DNA of 64,000 nucleotides from assembly GCA_010645155.1 (NCBI GenBank), contig JAAGOF010000257.1, forward strand, positions 306,552 through 370,551, read 5' to 3'. This DNA comes from Tigriopus japonicus. Its lineage: Eukaryota > Arthropoda > Copepoda > Harpacticoida > Harpacticidae. A program made the translations under genes and the position numbers. Under the pieces are notes generated by a model, which was not told where the DNA came from, searched no databases, and saw only the letters and a program-made list of their open reading frames with translations. Positions within the stretch are counted from its first letter, which is position 1. The number at the start of each line of letters is the position of its first letter. Below are positions 57,692 through 64,000 of the stretch, in pieces.

Positions 57692-57988
57692 TTCAAAATG
57701 AAGGTTTTTTAAACGAAGACTGGTAATATTGTTGTCAATAACTTGACGCTCTTACGACAAAAAGAGGGATCGGAAGACAAATATTGAAGCATTATTAGAG
57801 ATTTAGATTGTGAGAATCACAAGCAAGATAATTCATTCCAATTATTGTTGGGTCATGACGTAACTCTTTGCAACTTTTTAGGACTGGACCTTATAAATTT
57901 TTGTATGAAAATGGGGTACTTGGTAAGGAAGGTCTTACAATTTCAGTAAATGAAATTTACTGAAATTCATTAGATGGCCTAATTCAAA

Positions 57989-58222
57989 GATGACTGCTTT
58001 GGGTCAAGACCCACCAACAGTAATAACGTGTGGTCAGGGGCCCACCAAACAGACGTTGACAGGTTCAAGGGTCCACAAACGATCAAAAGTTTGGGCCCAA
58101 GAATACACTATTGTGGATGGCTGCCGTTCCCACTATTTTGGACTTTCTCCAGAGCTTCTGGGCCCACCAACGATCACCCTTGGGCCCACATGTGGGTCCA
58201 GGCCCACTGGTTTCCGCCCCAT
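57989..58222. mobile_element. Short hAT-type element, GTGGGCCCAC family, copy 2 (decayed)
   Basis: Similar along its length to the reverse complement of 55405-55636, with shared blocks such as GACCCACCAA, CAGGTTCAAGGG, TTGTGGATG and TTGGGCCCACATGTGGG. The terminal repeats are eroded and no target duplication remains. It abuts the LINE remnant at its right. Confidence 0.55.
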
Positions 58223-58224
58223 AG

Positions 58225-58560
58225 CCTAATTGAATCCAGCCAAACTCTCAGAGATGATTACAACGGTAAAAAGGAACGGACTTAAAATTGATCCCTGAGG
58301 AACACCGGACTTAAAATTGATCCCTGAGGAACACCGGACTTAAAATTGATCCCTGAGGAACACCGGACTTAAAAATGATCCCTGAGGAACACCGGACTTA
58401 AAAATGATCCCTGAGGAACACCGGACTTAACATAATGTGCGTCGTTGCGGCCAATGTACTGATGGTCGAAAGGATTTTCCTGGGATTTTTTTGATGACGA
58501 GTAAATCCCCTACGATATCTTTTCGACGGGTTGACTTGAGTTGAAAGCAAATGAAGTCAG
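58225..58560 (-). pseudogene. LINE reverse-transcriptase remnant
   Basis: The minus strand encodes YIGRNDAHYVKSGVPQGS on one side of the repeats at 58278-58430 and GVPQGSILSPFLFTVV on the other. This is the conserved (S)GVPQGS-LSPxLF motif of non-LTR reverse transcriptases. Tandem repetition has broken the frame and the flanks lack other RT motifs. It is a dead fragment. Confidence 0.65.
58278..58430. repeat. 29-bp minisatellite, five full units plus a partial
   Basis: Units start at 58278, 58307, 58336, 58365 and 58394, with a partial unit at 58423-58430. The first three are identical; the last two share one substitution (AAAATTG to AAAAATG). Read on minus, each unit encodes the GVPQGSILSP motif of LINE reverse transcriptase. 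Confidence 0.95.
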
Positions 58561-59074
58561 AAACGTCAACTACTATGTAAGCTATAGATGTCCCTGGCCA
58601 AAGAGGTTTCTGGTAATGCCTAAAATACTAATAGAACAATCCTCAGCAACCGATTTTCATTGGCTTGAATTTTTAAATAAATCATTGATTCGAATTCCGT
58701 TTTAACTTGAATTTACAGAATTTCATTGTGGCGACAACGGCAAAAACATGAAGACATCAAACTACAAAAAAACACTTAAGTTGACGCTTCGTTCCCATGA
58801 GCTTTGTTAATCCTCGCCCAAAACCTTTAAATCTTTCTTTGGCATCCGTTTCCAAGATTGAAAACTGATTTTCACAATCAAAGCTAGATACAAAACCACA
58901 GTATTTGAATGTATATTGACATACGAATAGTTTTGCTACTGACCGAAACGTGCGTTCAGTAAATCGTGTCTTTTGATCTAAGCATAACCCTCGATAAAAA
59001 AAATAATGTGGCTGCCCATCGAAAATACGCTTATTTCTGGCATTAAATCTCTAAAAGTATCTGAACATTTGTAA
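58561..59074. other. Short spacer without a gene
   Basis: AT-rich spacer between the LINE remnant and DDX18. It carries one more copy of the GACGCTTCGTTCCCATGAGC-like motif (about 58790-58809). Nothing else is recognised. Confidence 0.4.
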
Positions 59075-59080
59075 TTTATT
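59075..59080 (-). other. Polyadenylation signal AATAAA of DDX18
   Basis: AATAAA on the minus strand, about 28 nt downstream of the DDX18 stop codon. Confidence 0.6.
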
Positions 59081-59107
59081 AACGTCAATATGAAAATAAA
59101 CGGATCA

Positions 59108-62100
59108 TCACCTCACAAACTTCTTATTAGGCATTCCTTGGCGAAAGATCTTCGTTTTGTGCTCTTTTTTGCCTCCGCCATGACCTCCACGGCCTTCGGC
59201 CTTTCTCGCCCGATTCCTATTGGCCAACCCCAGCCCCAAATCGATGTGAGGTGGAGTCACGAAGCCAAATGAATTTCCCACGGCCTTCAAGTCCAGTGTT
59301 TGTACGTCAAAGATCTGCTTCAACGAATGGGATTCGTAGGCCCGAACGTAGGCCTTAAATGCCTCCTTGGCGCTCAAGTTCAAGAAATAATTCTTGGCCA
59401 CGAGCTTTTCTAGTTGGGGTTGGATATTGGATACTTTACTCCAACTGAACTCGAATTCGTTGAGGGGCACATTGGCCTGTTTCAAATATCGGAGAAACCC
59501 GAGCTCTTCAGGGCGGAGAATCAAAAGGGCGTGGCCTTTACCACCCTCACCTCGGGCAGTTCTGCCCACACGATGGATGTATTCCTAGAAATGACACAAG
59601 TTTAGTTTGGATTATTTTCTTAAAAAAAAGAGCCAGTTTGGGTTGATATCGCGTACCTTTGGATCATCTGGAGGATCAAATTGGACAATCCAATCCACAT
59701 CGGGGATATCCAAGCCTCTGGCAGCCACATCAGTACACAAGAGAATACCGTTATCAGCGTTGCAAAATTGGAAGAAGGTCGTGGTTCGTTTCGTTTGCTT
59801 TTGCTTGCCCTGTAGAGATGGCAAGAGAGAGTATGAATGATTTGTCGATTGATTTTCAATGATTTTCAAGCCTTACGTGAATGCACATGACTGGCAAATC
59901 GATATAGTTGAAGAGCTCATTGTGATATTTCACCGACATACAAGATGAGAAGAAGACCATGACCTTCTTCTTGCGATTCTTCTTCAAGAAGGTGAAGAGC
60001 AAAAGAAGTCGTTTTTCTGATGGGCAAATTACATAACCTTGCTCTAGTCCCATAACCGTGGCTGCACCGTCGGCAGCACGGTCTTCTAAACCAATGTAGA
60101 TGGGCTCTTTCTTCAAAGCCACTTTGATCAAGTCCTCGGTCTTCTTAGTCGTTGTGGCACTGAACAACATGGTTTGACGTTTTTCTGAAATGATCAGAGT
60201 TCGCAACATATTTTAGATCGAAAACATAAAGATACTTAACTTTTTAGAAAAAGTTGTGTCTTTAAAAGCACCAAAAGCACTTTACTTGCCAAAAATCTGG
60301 GCACTTAAAAAAAGAGTTTATGGATCACGAATGAGAACACATATTTCTTCAAGAGCTCTAGAAATGGACCCCACTACTTTTTGTTGACCGACCCATCAGA
60401 TTTGATTCTTTGAATAAGTTTTTAGAAGCTCCATAGCCAAGGGCAATAAATGAGGGCCACAATGTATTACTCAAGCTGGAAAACTTACTCGGTAGTAGTC
60501 GAATGATCTTCTTCATTTCTTCCTCAAATCCAACATCCAAGATTCGATCGGCCTCGTCAATAATTAGACATTGAAGGTTCTTCACCATAAAGTTCTTGGT
60601 ATTCTGCAAGTGATCCAACAATCGTCCAGGCGTGGCCACCAAAATATTGATGCCCTTCTCCAATTTCTGAGCCTCAGCATTGCGATTGGCACCGCCCATA
60701 ATCAACCCATAGGTATGATAATGGTGCTTGAGCAACTCACGAAGCACACCAAAGGTCTGCATCGACAACTCACGGGTTGGTGATATAATCACAACCCCGG
60801 TGCCATTTCGAGGCATGAATTTGAGCTTGTTGATGAGCTCAACAGCAGGAATGAGGAACGAAAGGGTTTTGCCCGATCCGGTTTTGGCCGCTCCCACTAA
60901 ATCCCGACCTTCCAAAAGATGAGGAATGGTCTTGGCTTGAATGGCGGTCATGTGGGTGAAACCCATTTCCTCCACACCCTTGAGAGTGGCTTCGGATACG
61001 TGATCAGCCAATGACGCAAAGGAGGTATCGGATAAGATGCCGAGTTTCGTTCCAGGCACTGAAAGTCAATTCGAGCAAACATATGGATTAAAAGACGAAT
61101 GTTCAACCCCTTCATTTATCACAAATGAAGTTTTAGATCGATCAGTTTTGGGACAATTTTGTGCAGTTTTTGAGATATAGTATTGTGTTTGTATAATGAC
61201 CGGGCATTAATTTCTAACTAACGATTCTTCTTTAATAAAGTCTGATAAAAAACCTCGATGATGAAGAGTCAAAGTATTTTTAAGAGAAAACTTCCGAGGA
61301 GACTTAGATTGAGTGTAAGCAGAAAGTCAAAGTTACCTTTTCAACAAAGGTTTGTTTAGTTTCAGAATCTCAAATATTTCCCATTAAAAGTCTTCAAATG
61401 ATGAATTTTTCAAAAGGATTGTCACAACATAAAAGCTCAAAGGTGTATGAGAGAATTATTGACTTTATTGCCTTCCAGGATAACCACTAAATTTCATCGA
61501 TGCGAATTTCATGTGGTGCCATATTGAAACTAAAGTGTGTTACTGTCTAGAATTTCTCACTGCATTGATGTATTCATAATGAAGTAAACATGGTTTTTAT
61601 TTTGGAACAACTTGCTCACTTCACAAATGTTTTTCTACCTACACTCGCTTTATAATAGACAAGTTTCAAATTCTTTAAATTCCATAACTTACATTTTTCA
61701 TGGTCGGGCGCCTCTTCTGGGGTCTTAATGGGTTCCACGGCTTCTTCAGGGTCGTTTTGAGTGGCTTCGGAGGTTGAATGACCTAAAGATACAATCACAA
61801 AAGAAAAAATTATCGTTTAATAAGGCTTCTTCTCGTTTAAATTTTCTGAACTCACCATTTAGCGCCTTCTTCTTGTCCTTTTTGGCCTTTTTCGTGGATG
61901 GTGGTAGGGATTGGGCCGGATTTTTTCGCTTGTTGCCAACATTGGCGGATTGAGACTCTTGAGGATCAACCTCTTGAATCTCAGAATCCGACGAGTCTTC
62001 TTCAGACACGGAGGCTGCTGAAATTATTAAAAAAAGAAAGTTGAATGATTTAATTTAAGACTTGTTGAGCGCACGCTTTTTCTGAAAGAGGAATATTAAA

Positions 62101-62616
62101 GTAAAGCGGATTTCAGTCAAATTTGATGGACAATGGTAAGAAAATCATTTGCCCACTCATCAACACCGTTAGAAAGAATGAAATCTCTATGAAAAATCAA
62201 TGATTCCTCAACATATCAATGTGATGATGAGACAAATGAGCCTAAGCAAATGCTGGAAATTGCTTTAGTCTACAGAATGCTCTTTTCTTTAAGCAATGAA
62301 TTTCGTTTTCTTACGTGAATCAATTCAATGACTACATGAAAATGGTTACTGACAGTATTCACAAAGAAATCAAATCAAATTTTGATGCACGTTCATTCGC
62401 CATAAACCGAGAAATAATGTCAGCCAGCGGCAAACGTTGATATCTAACGTGGATCTGATTTAATTCGCATTTCCAATTTCAAACCATTTTGCCAGCGACT
62501 CTCTCACCTTCCTTCTTGGCCGTTTCTTGTTCTTGTTCGCGTTGTTTGAGGACTTTGAGTTTTTGCTTCTCTTTCTTTTGGAGCTTGCGCTTCAGGATTT
62601 TATCCGGCAATGCCAT
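59108..62616 (-). CDS. DDX18: ATP-dependent RNA helicase DDX18 (Has1/Pitchoune)
   Basis: Seven coding exons, 62616-62508, 62017-61856, 61782-61693, 61058-60489, 60184-59877, 59809-59657 and 59584-59108, join in phase to 622 aa. A Lys/Glu-rich N-terminus (residues 1-120) precedes a complete DEAD-box core. It has the Q motif GFTHMTAIQ (Gln about 161), Walker A AKTGSGKT (about 178-185), [24 protein letters not shown], the HGKQKQTKR turn, [15 protein letters not shown] and HRVGRTARG. The C-terminal extension ([21 protein letters not shown] then PPHIDLGL) and a Gly/Lys-rich tail are typical of DDX18/Has1. The family unwinds pre-rRNA in the nucleolus during 60S and 40S assembly. Human DDX18 is about 670 aa, so this one has a shorter N-terminus. 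The exon 2 acceptor is a tandem CAGCAG. A short 3' UTR with AATAAA follows. Confidence 0.97.
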
Positions 62617-63863
62617 GATTCACCCGGATGGATCCAATGCCAAAATTCGGAATGGGAACCTGCAAATACGAGGATGTTGACTCCACCACGTTGTTTGGAA
62701 GAACAGTTTTTCCAGAACAATGTTTATTGATTGACACCACGTTGTCAGGGTGATGAGATATCGAATGCGATCCAAAGTTTTACTCACAATCCCAGGCATG
62801 ACATGGTTTTTGATCTTAGAAAAGACGGAAAAGCAACCAAGCTAGTTATTTTACGTCTATTTTTTGGGTTTTGAGGCCTGTTTACTCTCAATTTTCAACC
62901 ATAGACATCGGAACTTGAAATGGACATTCATCCGTACGTCACCCTGTTACACGCAAACCATGACAGAGGATCTTCTCAACCTCTCAAAAACGTATGTGTA
63001 ATGTTTCTTATTGTGGTATAATACACTCAACCGTTTTGCCAGTGTTTTTAAAATAGAATGGAAGCTTATAATAACTTTTTCTTTAAATTCTAAAAAATAC
63101 CTTCGATTTGCACTGAAATTGTATATGAGTTTGAAACGGAAACCAAAAGCGACGTTTCCGCGTTAAAAAGACGAGGATGGTAAAGTCAAATCTCGTAAAA
63201 ACATTAGTGTGAGTAAGTGTTAATCAATTCAGCCTGAGAAAAACCTTGAAATTTATTTCCAAAATAATCAACTAAAAGTATTTATCCATGGTTCATCCAT
63301 TTATGGTTACTTTTTCTCGTGCGCCAACATCAACTTCCAAGAGTAGCCGATTCAAGTATTTAAATTACAATAACATAATTTCAATTGCATTTCCATGCAA
63401 TTGTTATTGTGAGTGATAACATTTGCACTCAAATTGATTGCAAAGAAATACGTTTCGGTCAATTTACTGAAATTTTTCAAACACAAATTACAAAAAAATG
63501 TTCACCTAAATGGCAACTTTTGGGATTAAACATTTTGCATTTTTCCAAACATTTCCAGTACCTTTTGGTGCGAAAATGGATGAACTCTAAATGAAAAGAA
63601 TCCTCTTTTTGCGCGCCTCTTGCATTTTGCCATGGAAAACAGGTTGAGTATAGGTTGATTCCGCAAAAAATATGATTGAAATCTAATTGTAATTTATTGT
63701 ATAATATTACTGCTTTGGAAAAGTAATTCCCATCTGCTTTGTTTCTTGTTTCATTTAACGGTTTTCTGGATAAAGACTTAATACAGCTTTCTTTCCGTTA
63801 ACAATTGTAAAACGTTAAAATTGTAGAGCCCTTTAAGATGTGTGTGTGTGTGTTTCTTGGATT
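62617..63863. other. Region upstream of DDX18, no gene seen
   Basis: It contains the presumed DDX18 promoter, without a clear TATA box, and then AT-rich spacer. A short (TG)n run (about 63838-63853) borders the SINE at the window edge. Confidence 0.4.
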
Positions 63864-64000
63864 GTTGGTGCTAGGGTCGGAGGTTTGATCCTCGCCCGGC
63901 CAGCGAAGCCAGCCATCACATCGTCCAAATTGTTCCGATAGGCAATCTTAGGTCCGGTACCAGAATGGTTCTCCATCTGTGGGTGTGAATTAGCGTCTAA
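63864..64000 (-). mobile_element. tRNA-derived SINE, copy 2, cut by the window edge
   Basis: Reverse-oriented copy of the SINE at 54785-55029. GCTAGGGTCGGAGGTTTGAT and the following body match the reverse complement of 54885-55012 with scattered differences, down to TAGCGTCTAA at the edge. The tRNA-like head lies beyond the window. Confidence 0.75.

Overview
The window is nuclear DNA of an arthropod, most likely a crustacean such as a copepod. That placement is an inference: spliceosomal GT-AG genes, animal-type orthologues (DENND5, CREBRF/REPTOR, DDX18, B9D2, MGST3), a TCAGT-type initiator, and AT-rich spacers packed with short DNA transposons. No bacterial operon, CRISPR array, rRNA or genuine tRNA gene was seen.

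Layout. 1-4.2 kb: spacer with two small inverted-repeat elements. 4.26-4.83 kb: a three-exon gene (minus) for a small secreted protein with a clear TATA/Inr promoter. 4.8-13.7 kb: non-coding spacer with several inverted-repeat elements. 13.75-27.79 kb: one large minus-strand gene, DENND5 (11 coding exons, 1306 aa). Its introns hold an apparently intact 4-kb Ty3/gypsy retrotransposon, a hAT element, a SINE-like piece and other repeats. 27.8-31.1 kb: spacer with hAT and foldback elements. 31.17-34.05 kb: CREBRF/REPTOR transcription factor (minus, 4 exons). 34-42.4 kb: long spacer, possibly with the CREBRF promoter near 35.3 kb. 42.4-43.3 kb: a possible 38-aa gene (minus) divergent from B9D2 (plus), a ciliary transition-zone protein. 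43.43-45.84 kb: an unrecognised 805-aa secreted protein (minus). 45.9-53.6 kb: spacer with a hAT element carrying a 171-codon ORF. 53.69-57.69 kb: two intronless MGST3 paralogues (minus) separated by a tRNA-derived SINE and two hAT-type elements. 58-58.6 kb: remains of a LINE reverse transcriptase whose core motif became a 29-bp minisatellite. 59.1-62.6 kb: DDX18/Has1 RNA helicase (minus, 7 exons). The window ends inside a second SINE copy.

The cellular genes have unrelated jobs: Rab regulation, stress/metabolic transcription, cilia, membrane detoxification and ribosome biogenesis. The most striking sequence signals are mobile. They are a gypsy element with identical 82-bp LTRs, a 4-bp target duplication and a textbook -1 frameshift cassette (A AAA AAC, 8-nt spacer, perfect 9-bp stem); a 447-bp hairpin with a 9-bp target duplication; four hAT-type elements with exact 8-bp target duplications; and the LINE-derived minisatellite. 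Exon boundaries were set by hand from GT/AG sites and phase continuity. Protein identities come from remembered family features, not from a search.
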